Positions 23,200 to 34,400 of a DNA stretch of 64,000 nucleotides are shown here, one piece after another. A model generated the notes under the pieces. That model made no database searches. It saw only the letters and a list, made by a program, of their open reading frames with translations, and was not told the DNA's origin. Origin of the DNA: Trichostrongylus colubriformis. Its lineage: Eukaryota > Nematoda > Chromadorea > Rhabditida > Trichostrongylidae. The stretch spans positions 38,066,259-38,130,258 of the forward strand of contig OZ022260.1 of the NCBI GenBank assembly GCA_963978905.1. Reading direction: 5' to 3'. Every line of letters starts with the position of its first letter. Within the stretch, counting starts at the first letter, position 1. The translations under genes were made by a program, and so were the position numbers.

Positions 23200-23930
23200 A
23201 GTGATGTAGGGGATGGCAAAGGGACCCTAATGGTGGTGGACCGAAAGTGATAACGACTGATAAGGGCTGATAAGGAGCCTCGGAAGACAAATGTCGCCAA
23301 ATCCGTTTCGCCTTTCGCGTTGATCCAAGAGCGCTGACACCCACAGGTGTTTAGCAGGGTGGACCAGGGACATTAATGGTAGGTGATTCGCACTGATAAC
23401 GGTTGATAAGATTCGATAAGGAGCGTAAAAGGTCTTGAGTCGTCGAATCCGTTTCGCTTTTCGCATTGATCCTGAAGCGCTCACACTCACAGGTGTTTTG
23501 CGGAGTGGGACGGGAACATTGGTGGTGGGTGATCCGGCTTGATAACAGTTGGTAAGATTTGATAAGGAGCATGAGGAGGCAAATGTCCTCAAATTCGTTT
23601 CGACTTTCGCGTTGATCCAAGAACACTGACACTCACGGGTGTTTAGCAGGGTGGGCCAAGGGCATTGATGCTGGGTGATCCAAATTGATAATGGTTGATA
23701 AAATTTGATAAGGAGCATGAAAAGACAAATGTTGTCAAATCCGTTTCGCCTCCGCGTTAATACCATAACTCTGAAACTCATGACTTTTGAGCAGGGTGGA
23801 ACGGGCACATCAACGATGGGTAATCTCAACTGATAATGGTTGATAAGATTCGATAAAGAGCGTGAGAAGGTAAATGTCACCAAGGCCGGTTCGCTTTTGC
23901 GGTGTTCACATTCGCAGGTATTGTAGGGGG
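23200..23930. repeat. Tandem repeat with a 146-bp period, about five units
   Basis: The anchor TTGATCC…CGCTGACAC…AGCAGGGTGG starts near 23,320, 23,466, 23,612 and 23,758, a constant 146-bp step. Units differ by about 10-20%. A minus-strand frame stays open for 218 codons although 146 is not a multiple of three, so the openness is a composition effect. The array follows a GT-rich stretch (TCTGTGTGTGTG) at 23,110. Confidence 0.8.
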
Positions 23931-24477
23931 CCTCAATGGTATTGTTGGGTACAAGGGTCTCAGTGAAACTAATAACGGCTTACAGTGGCTATAAGAACCG
24001 TTAGCAACTGGATTTGATTGGATGAGATCCCATCGCTTGCTACGACCGCTTTAGCGAAAGCGTCTGATGCTCAGTGTCATTGGGTGAACATAATTTGCTT
24101 AAGTTCTGATATCACTGGCCGATGTTTCAACCGCTAAATTGCCTAGCGTTCCAAAAAATGGTGCATTTCTCTTGAGCGATCTACATTGGCAAACATGATA
24201 CAACCTATATTTGTGATAGCAAAGCAAGCGGTTCACTAGGAATCATTTTCCAATGCGGTACTGGCAGCAAACAGGGTATCGACCGCTAGACTGTGCAAAA
24301 TTCCAAATAGTGAAACATGTTTACGAGAACGATAAACGTCGATAATCGGCACATGGATCTACTATCAATGTGTAGAAATTAGATGCTCAGCAAGTGGACA
24401 AATTGTTACCAGTCGATGAATTCGATTACAAAACTATCGATCTCTAAACTATCCAAACTTCCAATGATAACCCAAAC

Positions 24478-24740
24478 CAGTTGGCTGGCGCACACTACTG
24501 CGCGCGCTTCATGTCGACGTGCAAAATGGGTACGATGCAAAACGATTGAAGTGTATTAATACCGAAATGCCTTTTTATCACGCCATCTTCTCTGCTTTCT
24601 TCCAATTCAATAGCTCAGCTGAAAGCAGAGGAAAGGAACTTTCCACTCGGTTTCATACACAACTGTGGTCGTGCCGATCAATCTCATTTTGCACAACATC
24701 GCCATGAATCGCGCGCAGTAGTGTGCGCCCGCCAACTGGT
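24478..24740. mobile_element. Foldback MITE with CCAGTTGGCTGGCGCACA ends
   Basis: The left end CCAGTTGGCTGGCGCACACT and the right end AGTGTGCGCCCGCCAACTGG are inverse, enclosing about 260 bp. A lone end of the same type (CAGTTGGCTGGCGCACATTA) occurs at 62,137-62,160. Non-coding. Confidence 0.7.
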
Positions 24741-26274
24741 ACTTAAATAAACAGCACAAATCCATTTGATCTGTTTTCATTTAATGGGCCTTTACTCGGT
24801 TAATGGATCAATGTGGGTAAAACCGTGAGCTGTGAGTGCTTGCAGTTAACTGGAGTCAGTTGAACGAAAATTTAGGTCCATCACTCGTCTCCCACAGTGA
24901 TATTGACGTCAATTAAGATTTTTTTTACCGTGAATTTCCGTTTTTTTGTGGGGATACACAACTTTTCACCAATGTCGGAGCTCCTTCCCTTCCCAAGCCT
25001 AGGCTTTTAAATGACGTCAGGGTTACTGTGGAAAACGAGTGACCGACCTAAATTTTTGTTCTTGTACTGGATTCCCTTCGCACCCCATGTGCGAAGCAAC
25101 ATTAACTGGGTGCGAGGAAGGCAAGGTCGTATCTCCCACGTGTATTCATCAGGACTGAAAGCTTTCCATCTTTCGAGGTTTCATATTTCTCTGCCAGTGC
25201 CCTCGACAACTCCTCTGCAAAAGCCAAGAGCCAATCAAATCAATGAATCACTTGATTGAAATGTTTTCATCAATGTAAGGATGGACGCATCAGTTTCAGG
25301 GTACAGAGGTCCGTCTATTACACAGGAAACGCAGCCATTAACATCGATATCTTTACTCCTATGTGTTTTGTTGCAGACTCGTAAAATGCCCTATTTCTAC
25401 AATGCCGAAAAGGATGGAGAGGCACGGCTCATCCGGAAAATTCTGTTTGTCACTAATTTTTTTGCTGAGACGAGAGTTTTTTTTTTTTGCGAATTTCGAT
25501 GTATCGCGTGCAAAAGGGTTCCGAATCGCTAAGTGAGGGATACAGTTAAGGGAGGGGGGGGGGGGGAGGGGGAATGGTTTTCTTCATTTTTCAACTTTTG
25601 ACGGAGCCCGCCATCCAGTTACCATGCTGGTTCACTAGTTCTGTACTACGTATAACTTTCTTTACATTTACTATTTCTATTTAACTCCATTTATGGCCAT
25701 GACCATCAAAGGACTCGGCATTGTATGTTAATAGTATAAACATTTTGAACATTATTTGGTACTAGATAAAGAAATAATGAATTCAACAATGTTACATTTG
25801 AAAAAGAAGTCGTGACATAACATAATAGAACTCGCTTACTTCAGTAAAGCAATGCATAGATCAATAGGATGGATTCCCAGTGGTTTTTTTTCATCGCGGG
25901 ATACATCAACTAAATGACTTTTGTTGGCGCCGATGATCTTGTTATGAGTCATTACCGCGTCCCTCCCCCCCCCCCCACCGCTCCCCTTGAGTCAGGCGAC
26001 CGCAATTGTTGTCTCCATAATACACAGTGGGTGCTGCGCACCACAGAGGGCGTTACCCGATTGTGCGCGACGACACGGCGCTGAACTCGTCACGAGAAAA
26101 AACTTCCGTTTGCGCATTGATTCCATCAGTAAATCGGACACAAAGTCGCTGCCGGATCGGCGATTTTCCCTACAGCCTATTGAGATCAGCGTTTATCACA
26201 GTCCCTCCTCTTAATTACTTTACAACGGATTGATCGACGTTAAGAATCTCGTTTTCGAAATAATTAAAGACATC

Positions 26275-26830
26275 ATTAGGGGTAGGCAATAGTGGAGAAA
26301 TCCCAAGAAGAAGTCACTCACATGGTAGTCCTGGGCCTAAGAAGGCTATCTGCGGCGAAATCCCGGTGAAAAAGCGCCCCTCCGAGCTGTAGAAGCGCTG
26401 CAAAACGGCGAAGCGTTCAGGGGCTCCGCCTCTGCCACTCAGTGGTTCCGCCTCTCGATGACGTAATTCCCGATTGATTGGGGTGAGAGCGGTCGAGGAG
26501 ATGGGGTAGGATCGGGGGTTTTGCGGCGCGCTTTCGCAGTTTTAGCGTGAAACTCACTCAAGAAATAGATGTTGTCGTCTTTCCAAACAATTCCCCTGTG
26601 TTTACTTGGCAACATGCCAATGGAAAACTAGATCAGACTACTCCCCTCTTGACGGACAGGTCGTCCGCTTCGAGAATCAACAGTGGAAAGGGGGTCCTAT
26701 TTCTCGGGTTTTAGGCCAATTCCATCCGCTGTTTCTTCACTGTCCTATTGCTAGGCATCTCGGCTTTCATATGCACTACTTCTTTTACTTTTCGTCCGAC
26801 TTTCCCCTAATGATGCCTTTAATGTGCTAA
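26275..26830. repeat. Dispersed repeat of about 550 bp, copy 1
   Basis: Shares long stretches with 31,590-32,140, including GGTGAAAAAGCGCCCCTCCG, CAACATGCCAATGGAAAACT and TTCTTTTACTTTTCGTCCGA, in the same order and orientation. No reading frame is conserved between the copies, so this is a non-coding mobile repeat. Confidence 0.75.
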
Positions 26831-27828
26831 CTTACGTGCCCCTTTGTGTTTCTCTTTGTGTTTCGGCTGCTGGTAATTCTTCACAATGAATTTCGTCGCC
26901 TCGCTTATTATGTGACAATAATTATGTATATAAATTACATATACACTTGCAAACATATAGATATGGCCCATGATTACAACTTGTATGATCATATACGCTT
27001 TTGCAGAACAAGCTCAATTATCAAATTTGCTTGTGAAATAATATTTTTGAAGAGAAAATCGCATATGTTCTAGAGCACATGTTCCAAGTGCTACTTGTCG
27101 CCTTTGTCTCCTCTTTTTCTCGATTCCCACAGAAGGAGATGTGAGCATAATAATTTGGCCGTCTGGCATGTTGAAGTGTAAACGACTGTTCTGTATTGCT
27201 TTAAAGGAAAGCTATAATGTCAAAATAGATAGTAGGTGACGCATTTTGCGGTAAATGTTTGCTCTAAACATCGTAGGCTTAATAATACCATTCGCAAGCA
27301 TGTCTTTTTTCTAAGGAAGCCTCCGCCACCGTGGGAGAGCGCATGTTCTGCGGATGTGCCGCCACACAGCATAGATGCGTGTGCTTTCGATCGATATTCT
27401 AGTGATACGGCGCACTGACAAACACGTCCAATTTCGTAATCAGTGGATAGTACAGAGACAGAGATTTTTTCCGAAACCCCTGAATTTCCAATATTTTATT
27501 TGTTTTTTTATCTACTACACTACTAACTACATTTTTTTTCATTTTCAGAGGGTGGGTCTCACTGGCCTGTTCACTGCCTCTGATACAAAGAAAGTTTTCA
27601 TAATTAGACTAAGAGTAGCGTCATGAATCTAGATGATGCGTTGCAACTGTGCATCTGTCCAGCTGGTCACATCAGGGCATAACAAATTTTGATGTGTCCT
27701 ATGACCACATTGCCAATGTGCGATTTCCTTCAGAAATTTTCGACGGATAACAATATCTAATATTATTCATGCCCTGCATATCCTTAAAATTTTCCATTTT
27801 TGAAATTGACGGCTTGCTCATAGTCAAT

Positions 27829-28564
27829 ATACAGGGGGTGCCAAAAAAATAAAGCAATTCTTCTCCTTCACTTTCAACCCTACTTTAATCGAACTTCAGC
27901 GAATTCTGACTAGGTATCTCCACCTCTAAAATGAAAAACAGACCTCACTCTATCGCTTTTCTCCTTAACAGCCTTCTACACGAGCAGGAGCGGGAGCTTG
28001 CTCCGACTGAACAAGATGTGTTACCTCAAATGGGCAAAAGCCGCATTTCACCGCCCTCGTTCACAACCTTGCTGAGTCCTTTCACTTTGGGTACCTGAGG
28101 GAATTCATATTGGGTGGTGTTCTTGAAAATTCCTCTTTTCCGAGTTCCCGGCGCCCTTCGTCTCCAAGAACCAGGACGTGCCATTACCGCTGAACCTCCT
28201 GCGGAGGCGGATTTGAGGCATGAAAAGAGACACTTCGGATCCTTGCAGCCTTGTCAAAGCAGCAAGGGCTCTGTGACTTCCATGATCCGAAGGGCCAATC
28301 CATAGGAAGCTTCCCACAAAAGAACTACCATGAAACCCGGCTCCACTGTTTTAAGGGGACCTCGATACCGTGGGTGCTATGAATCCCGACTGCGCCGCTT
28401 CAAGGCTCCGTATTTTGATGAGGGTAAAGTAGTGAGTCTCAGCCTGCTCCTGTTTCTGGAGGATTATTTTGGGAATATTTTTCCCCATCGTTTCCCTATG
28501 TTTTGTATACTAGGCGGATGTGAGCCGTGAGCAAAATTACTTCATTTTTTGGCACCCCCTGTGG
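27829..28564. mobile_element. DNA transposon with CAGGGGGTGCCAAAAAA ends
   Basis: Left end ACAGGGGGTGCCAAAAAAAT and right end TTTTTTGGCACCCCCTGTGG are inverse, enclosing about 735 bp. I cannot recognise a transposase on either strand, so it is probably a deletion derivative. The short ends and size fit the Tc1/mariner superfamily; this is inference. Confidence 0.65.
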
Positions 28565-28587
28565 AAAGTATTGATCTGTCCCGAAGC

Positions 28588-29925
28588 CTCATGTCAATCT
28601 AAATGTGTGAAGAACAATGTCAGGCTCCCAAATTTATCATCAAAAGACTCAAAAGTTTCACGAAAGGATGCGAAAAGCTTTTTGAGCCTGATGGCGAGCT
28701 TTCGGTGCCTAGCGCATTTCCCAAGCCTGAAACAAAGCAATTTATTTTATTTTATATTTGGTTGCCTCAAAAGTTTTGATTTTTCCAAAAAATAAAAACT
28801 CTTGTTTACTTCGGGGCAGGTCTAGGCGGTTCAGAAATATTGTAGAAGGTTTACTAAGCTTTCTAACAAAATATATATTGACCAACCAGATCCCGTGGAG
28901 AGAGCTACAATGCCCGTTGTCGATACCCACCCAACTCGCGGTGTCATCTATTATGAGCGGTCTTGCGGTACCAAAACGACGGAAGCTTGCCACTCCATCA
29001 GCGCTGCATTGGGCAAGGGATGTGTGAGCTACGTGACCGTGCGCCGCTGGTTCATCAGTTCAGCAACGGCGAGATTGACATGAAGGACAAACCACGCTTG
29101 GGACTGTGCTGGTTCTGGGACGCGGAAGGAATGCTTTTCCGCGAGGTGCTGGTACAAGGCGAGACAGTCACCGCTGCCGTATGCACCCACCAGCTCCAGC
29201 AGCTCGTCGTCGCTGTTCGAGAAAAGTGCCGGAAAAGGTCCGCGGTCACCCTTCTTCATGACGACGCCCGCTCCCATTTCGCTCTCGCGAAAAGTACCCA
29301 GGCCAAGCTACAGGAGCCCGGCTGGGATGTGCTGCCCCACCCGCCATACTCTCCAGACATTGCCCCTTCTGACTATCACCTTACCCATCCTCTTGGATCC
29401 TTCCTAGCTAAGAGAAAATTCGTTGATTATGACTTGCTTGCAGAGGCGATCACTGACTTCCTCGACTCTCAGAACCCAGAGCTCTGGGAGGAGGGAATCA
29501 ACGATCTGAGGTGGCAGAGTGTTGACGATAACAATGGCATATATGTTGTTGCCTAATTGTTGCTTGTTGGAAAAAGTGATAATGAAAGTGATGATCGAAA
29601 AAAATCCTGCACGATTTTTGGGACAGCCTAATATATTAGCACCTTATGAAATGAGTCAGCAGATTTATATCTGACTGACTCGCTGCTGCCACCTACCTAT
29701 AAAATGTAAGCAGCGAGATAGCAGATATAAATCTGCTGATCCATTTCATAAGGTGCTAATATATAAAAAAAATAAAATGCTTTGTTTCAGGCTTGAGAAA
29801 GGCGCTAGGTGCCGGAAGCTAGCCACTAGCCTCAAAAATTTTCCTTTTGTGGCACTTTTGAGCCTTTTGATAATAAATTTTGGAGCCTCACATTGTTCTT
29901 CACACATTTAAATATAGAGAGTATC
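28588..29925. mobile_element. Foldback element split by a mariner insertion
   Basis: Arms at about 28,588-28,756 and 29,765-29,925 are inverse copies of each other (for example AGCCTGAAACAAAGCA against TGCTTTGTTTCAGGCTTG). A third copy of the arm lies at 39,835-40,015. Between the arms are a mariner (28,757-29,632) and a 130-bp palindrome (29,633-29,764, ends TTAGCACCTTATGAAAT and its inverse). Nested insertion is the simplest reading. Confidence 0.65.
28757..29632 (+). pseudogene. Internally deleted mariner transposon, copy 1
   Basis: About 875 bp. The right end is TTTTTGGGACAGCCTAA; the left end (TTTGGTTGCCTCAAAAG) has decayed. On the plus strand there is a mariner helix-turn-helix remnant, with two out-of-phase pieces around 28,810-29,080. 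It is followed by an open frame (28,963-29,556) containing WFWDAEG, LLHDDARSH and a PPYSPDIAPSDYH block, the last two being the second and third acidic positions of the DD34D triad. The segment before WFWDAEG is shorter than in full transposases, so the first catalytic region is largely missing. The copy at 37,380-38,275 shares this layout. Confidence 0.8.
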
Positions 29926-30303
29926 TAATCAAATTTAGCTGACAACAGTAAAAGCTAAATAACGTATAAATAAATAAAAATAAAAACAATGCATAATAAA
30001 AAAATTTGTATGTATAATTCTCACTGGAATTCTGCTTATCCTTGCCATTTTATAACCAATTTTTTGACTTATTACACTCCTTCATATTTGCGTCTGTGCT
30101 GTTTCACAACTGTCTACGACAGAAGGAATATCCTACTTGGCTTTATATTTATTTTTATTTATGACTTGTAGCATGTGCAAACAATTATTTTCTGACGCTC
30201 TGATTTACTGCTGATGTTATGTTCTTGCTGAAAAATTTAGAAACGGTAATTTGGCCTTTATGCAGTCAATCTAAATCGGATCTTTTGTTTTTGTGATGTT
30301 AAA

Positions 30304-30376
30304 CCGTGCAGGACGGGATTGAACCTGCGACAAGTGTAGGCAATACTAGTTGCCATTTCAACTGTTCTATTACGCC
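30304..30376 (-). repeat. tRNA-like relic
   Basis: On the minus strand GCAGGGC at one end pairs with GTCCTGC at the other, and a GGTTCAATCCC box-B-like motif is present. The T-stem does not fold in the canonical register, so I read this as a tRNA-derived repeat, not a gene. Confidence 0.3.
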
Positions 30377-31390
30377 CTGCGTTTCACACTCGGTTTATAT
30401 CATATTGCGGGCTAATTTTCTTTTCTAACTCGAAAATCGTTCAAATAATATCTTGTAATATGTTTTAGGAGCATTCTACTGATGGGTCCAGATATGATCC
30501 GATCAATTCATATGTACTAAGCATGCCTTTTCCGTGCTTCATAGAGCGCTAAAATATGCTAGAAACCAGAAGCGGTCAGAGTTCCGACAGCGGATAAGAA
30601 AATAAAAGATCTTGGGAAACCACTGAAACAAAGCAATCATTTTCGCAGGTGATCCACGAAAGGTATGGGAACAAGGTTAGGTTGAGGGTCGGTTGCCCAA
30701 AGATACCCAATATTCTAAAAATTTCTCCCTTTGACAGCTTCAATCACTCCATTCTTTTCTCCTACAATGTGATTTCTGTCGAACGGTGGGAGGGGCCCAG
30801 CTTCATGGGTGGAGCCCATCGGAATGTTAGGCCCAACACCTTCACCCCCCCCCCCCCCCCCACAGTCAGGAACACGGTGAGAATTGGTTTATTTAAGGAA
30901 TAGAAAAGCTTGTTCCAACATAAATATGTTCATGGTTGCGGGGTTAGCAAGATGACAGAACTTCGAATTGCGGGAAATAATTAAATAACCATTGAGTGAG
31001 AGAAGTGTGGTTTAGTAATGTATTGTGTCCTTTTGATCCTCTTCTTGCGTGTGCGGAGCCACGCAATTGGCATTTATCTGATCTTTCTCGTAGACAACCC
31101 GGCTCGCAACTGCCATAATTTTCCGGTTGATACGTATTTTAACCACTTTCCACCGATCCGAGTCAGTGCTTTTATTCTTCAAGACAGGTCTAAAGCAACT
31201 CATCAATCCCGAAGGGATAGAATGCTTGGTTGGGCTGGGCAAATGTTAATGGGCAATTCGATCCCTACACCATGAGAGTGGGAGTGTGCCACAGTCACTT
31301 CACCACCTCCGTCCGGGAATTCCTCCAGATGTTTGTAAATATGGACGTTATTATCTTGCTGCTGTCCGCGCATATTCCGCGCTCGCTATG

Positions 31391-31536
31391 GGTGGAGTAA
31401 CCAATTGACTCTCCATTGGTTGTCGGCGGTTCGAAGGCGGTCTCTCCTCGCCATATTGCCTGCAGTGGGGCGTGGAGAGACCGCCTCCCAACCGCTGACG
31501 ACCAATGGAGAGTCAATTGGTTACTCCAACCATAGC
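31391..31536. repeat. Foldback palindrome
   Basis: GGAGTAACCAATTGACTCTC…GGCGGTCTCTCC on the left is mirrored by GGAGAGACCGCC…GAGAGTCAATTGGTTACTCC on the right. Each arm is about 60 bp, with a roughly 25-bp centre. Non-coding. Confidence 0.75.
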
Positions 31537-31589
31537 GAGCGCGGAATATGCCTTTAATTAAGGACAGCATTAAGGGTAATGTGGTAATG

Positions 31590-32140
31590 GCGAAATCCCT
31601 ACAAGAGGTCACTCACATGGCAGTCCTGGGCATAAGAAGGCCCAGGACTACCGTGTGAGTGACCTACTGTGACTACCCTGTGGCGAAATCCCGGTGAAAA
31701 AGCGCCCCTCCGAGCTGTAGAAACGCCGCAATTGCCTATCCGTCCCGCCTCTTTGATTTGTCGATCCCGCCTCCGGAAGACGTAATTCGCGATTGACTGG
31801 GGTGGGAGCGGCCAAGGAGATGTGGCAAGATCGATGGTGTTGCGGCGCGCTTTCACAATTTTAGCTTGAAGCTCACTCCAAAAAGTAGATGCTGTTGCAT
31901 TTCCAAACATTCCTTTGTGTTTGCTTGGCAACATGCCAATGGAAAACTAGATCAGACTACCCGCCTCTTGATGGGAAGGTGGTCCGCGCCTAGAACCAAC
32001 GGTGGGAGAGGGTTCTATTTCTCGGGTTCTTGGCCATTTCCATCCGTTTTTTCTTCACTGTCCTGTTACTAGGCATGTCACATTCACTACTTCTTTTACT
32101 TTTCGTCCGATTTTCCCCTGATGCTGCCTTCAAAGCGCTT
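31590..32140. repeat. Dispersed repeat of about 550 bp, copy 2
   Basis: Same family as 26,275-26,830, with an extra short inverted segment near 31,615-31,665 (CAGTCCTGGGC…GCCCAGGACTACC). Non-coding. Confidence 0.75.
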
Positions 32141-32719
32141 CGATCAAGTGGAAATTCGAGCAACTTATTTTCTTCCCTGCCAGGGACAGGCTGTTCCAAC
32201 TACACTAGTGCTTTAACTATTCCATTTTGCAGTGCTCACATTTGAAGTCACCTTCTAAATGGTCATCCAGAAAGTGTTCGATTTCCTCCATTTCAACCCC
32301 TAGCGACTCAAGAAGGACTTTTGAGAAGCGCTTGTATTCGGAAAGAGTCGCTTCTTTTTTTATCTAATATGCACATTACGTAGCTAGATCCGAGCCGACG
32401 AACTTTCAATTTGGATTTATCTTGTGAATGCGCAAAATCAGCCGGGACTCTCCTTGAAACCTAGTGATTCCACTACTATAGAACAGTTTCATAATTATGT
32501 AATGGGTTTTCATTACATTCTCTTCTAAATAGCTTTGGTGGTCCAATAAATATCATAAGAGGTTTTGAAGTGTTCGAAAACTGGTACGCTCCCGCGTGGA
32601 GATGAATAACTTGCATAAGTGCCGTTATTCACATTTGCCATTGCTGACGCTCTATGATTCAACTCCTCCATTGCTTTTTTAGGAAGTCCATCTTATCGAT
32701 TCTGATATGTTTGATAGCT

Positions 32720-32935
32720 GCTAATTTTTGCCGCAGCCCGCGATGCGAATGTTGTTACAAGTGTGCTGACTCACAGGTAAAAGCTTCGGTTTCGGACGGA
32801 TGTGCTAATCCATTACACTACCGAGACCCCTTCCACTCATTACTCAGTAGGGTAATAGTTTAGCACATATGCCCGAAAAACATGGATTGCGGGTTCGAGT
32901 CCTCTCCTAGACCGAAACTTTTGCACATAACTGAG
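32720..32935. repeat. tRNA-like/SINE repeat cluster
   Basis: Contains a shortened copy of the 12.2-kb tRNA-like repeat (GATGTGCTAATCCATTACAC, minus orientation). It also has a plus-orientation copy with TTTAGCACATATGCCCG and a GCGGGTTCGAGTCC box B, both flanked by the same CTTTTGC…AACTGAGCAT tail. Two opposed copies in 200 bp suggest foldback insertion. Confidence 0.5.
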
Positions 32936-33039
32936 CATACTTGTAACAACCTCGTTTTATTGATTTCCGGTCACAATTTCGTGAAATTTCAGTTTCTCGT
33001 TTCTTACAAACTATCTAATGGGTAATGTTGTGTACACAG

Positions 33040-34400
33040 ATCAGGCGGTTTGCTATGATACAGTGCAAGAATGTGAGTAATTCTCATGATCTTTTCTCAT
33101 AACTTTACCTTTTTACAAATTTTACTTGCAGAAGCTATCATTGTCTGTTTTACACTTTTTTTCAATAATTTACAAATTTTAGGCAAAGCTATGTGTCAAA
33201 GTGGCGAATGTGTATTCGGAGATAAATGTAATGGAGCCTTGAAAAAATATCTCTGTTTACCTATTGATATTCGATTTATTACGTGGGTTTTACTTTTTGA
33301 AGTAATTCGGTTTCAACATTTTTACCTATCTCGTTCACAGGTAATGGCTAGGGTAAGATTCATGGAGGAGGGAATCGATTTTTATTAATGGATACTGGAT
33401 TGATCTATTTTGATTATACTAGATAGATACTGCTTTCCGTACTGTGAGGATACTGAACCGCACATATCACTGCTGTCGAATTGGCCTTCTCAAGATTAGA
33501 GTTCAGGGTCAACCAAGGCACGGGCAGTCCCTAAGGAGGAGGGGGGGGGTCGTATACTTAGTTGGAAAAAGAGCGTGATCATATTTGGACAGAAAATCCT
33601 TCAAGGAATTTTCATTAACTTTCATTTTATACTGAGAAAGGATACCTAACTATCGATTAACGAGCTTTTCGGGATCCAGCAGTATACCAACGACGTTAGT
33701 CATGGTGAGCTCGATTTGAGGCAAGGTTGGGTGGGGGCGGGGGGAGGGCGGGGATGGGAGGGTGTATATCGTTAGGACAGAAACGTCGCGTGGCCCTTGG
33801 CGCGCGACGAGATGGTGCGAGCTATGCGCGACGTATCGGATGGGTCTTGAAGCGATGACGGTGCTCCACGCCTCATTCTAGGCGTAATCGCTTCAGGACT
33901 CAACTAATACGGCGCGCATACCTCGCACCATCCCGTCGCGTGCCGAACACGGCCACGCCACGCTCCTGTCCTAACGATATACACCCGGGGGGGGGGAGAC
34001 GTATTGCTCAAAAATTTTCTTTGATTCAATGCTTGACTACTATGTGTTGCTTCTTGAAGAATCTTTTCCCGCACAGCTCGCTACCGAGCTATGACCTCGT
34101 TTCTAGGGAGCCTAAAATCAGTTCTACATTGTAGGAATAAAGGGAGTATATATTTTTAGAAACATCAAAAATATTAACGATGAATATGTCAGGTGGTTGA
34201 TGTTTGGTTGTTTCCTGATCGTATTGTTGGTTTGTTCATCATTGGTCGCCTGCTATATTTCCCGTGCCATTCGTGCTTCCATACGATGGCAAACTGCTCA
34301 CAGTCCACATCATGAGGTCGTGTTCAACAATCCTGGACGCATACATCACATCGAACTCGACAGCGGTCGCCACAAAGTTGTGCCAAATCAGCGACGCTAA
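33040..34400 (+). CDS. 3' end of an unidentified type I membrane protein with a Cys-rich stalk (partial)
   Basis: Three exons join in phase: 33,040-33,072, 33,183-33,282 and 34,160-34,400. The first begins with two bases of a split codon, so upstream exons are missing from this model. The encoded 122-residue tail has a cysteine cluster (QAVCYDTVQEC, then KAMCQSGECVFGDKC) and a short linker. A transmembrane segment (LMFGCFLIVLLVCSSLVACY) follows, then a basic cytoplasmic tail ending VVPNQRR before TAA. Splice sites are ACACAG|…|GTGAG, TTTTAG|…|GTGGG and TTTTTAG|. The Cys spacing just before a membrane helix recalls the membrane-proximal region of ADAM-type proteases. I saw no HExxH domain upstream, so the family is left open. 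Confidence 0.55.
33768..33985. repeat. Foldback MITE, GGTCCTGAAGCGAT-core family, copy 2
   Basis: Ends GTATATCGTTAGGACAG and CTGTCCTAACGATATAC are perfect inverse repeats, and the centre has TCTTGAAGCGATGAC…GTAATCGCTTCAGGA. It lies in the intron before the transmembrane exon of the plus-strand gene. This is the best preserved copy. Confidence 0.8.

Larger units (their letters stand above)
14513..33039. other. Repeat-rich interval without a supported gene
   Basis: I found no phase-consistent exon chain on either strand between the cuticlin start and the plus-strand exons at 33,040. The interval is occupied by the repeats and transposons listed separately. Some plus-strand stretches, such as 25,311-25,385 after a TTTCAG, are briefly open between splice-like signals, but they match no family I recognise. 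Upstream exons of the 33,040 gene may be hidden here. Confidence 0.4.

Noticed and set aside
23227..23883. 218-codon minus-strand frame as a protein gene
   Set aside because: It runs over a 146-bp tandem array whose units fall in different frames, with no start context or splice sites.
25311..25385. Plus-strand exon after TTTCAG with GNAAINIDIFTP
   Set aside because: Looks exon-like, but two frames are open across it, the donor is poor and no partner exon or family was found.
30654..30667. 14-nt micro-exon of the 33,040 plus-strand gene
   Set aside because: TTCGCAG|…|GTATGG is splice-like, but its outgoing phase does not match the exon at 33,040.
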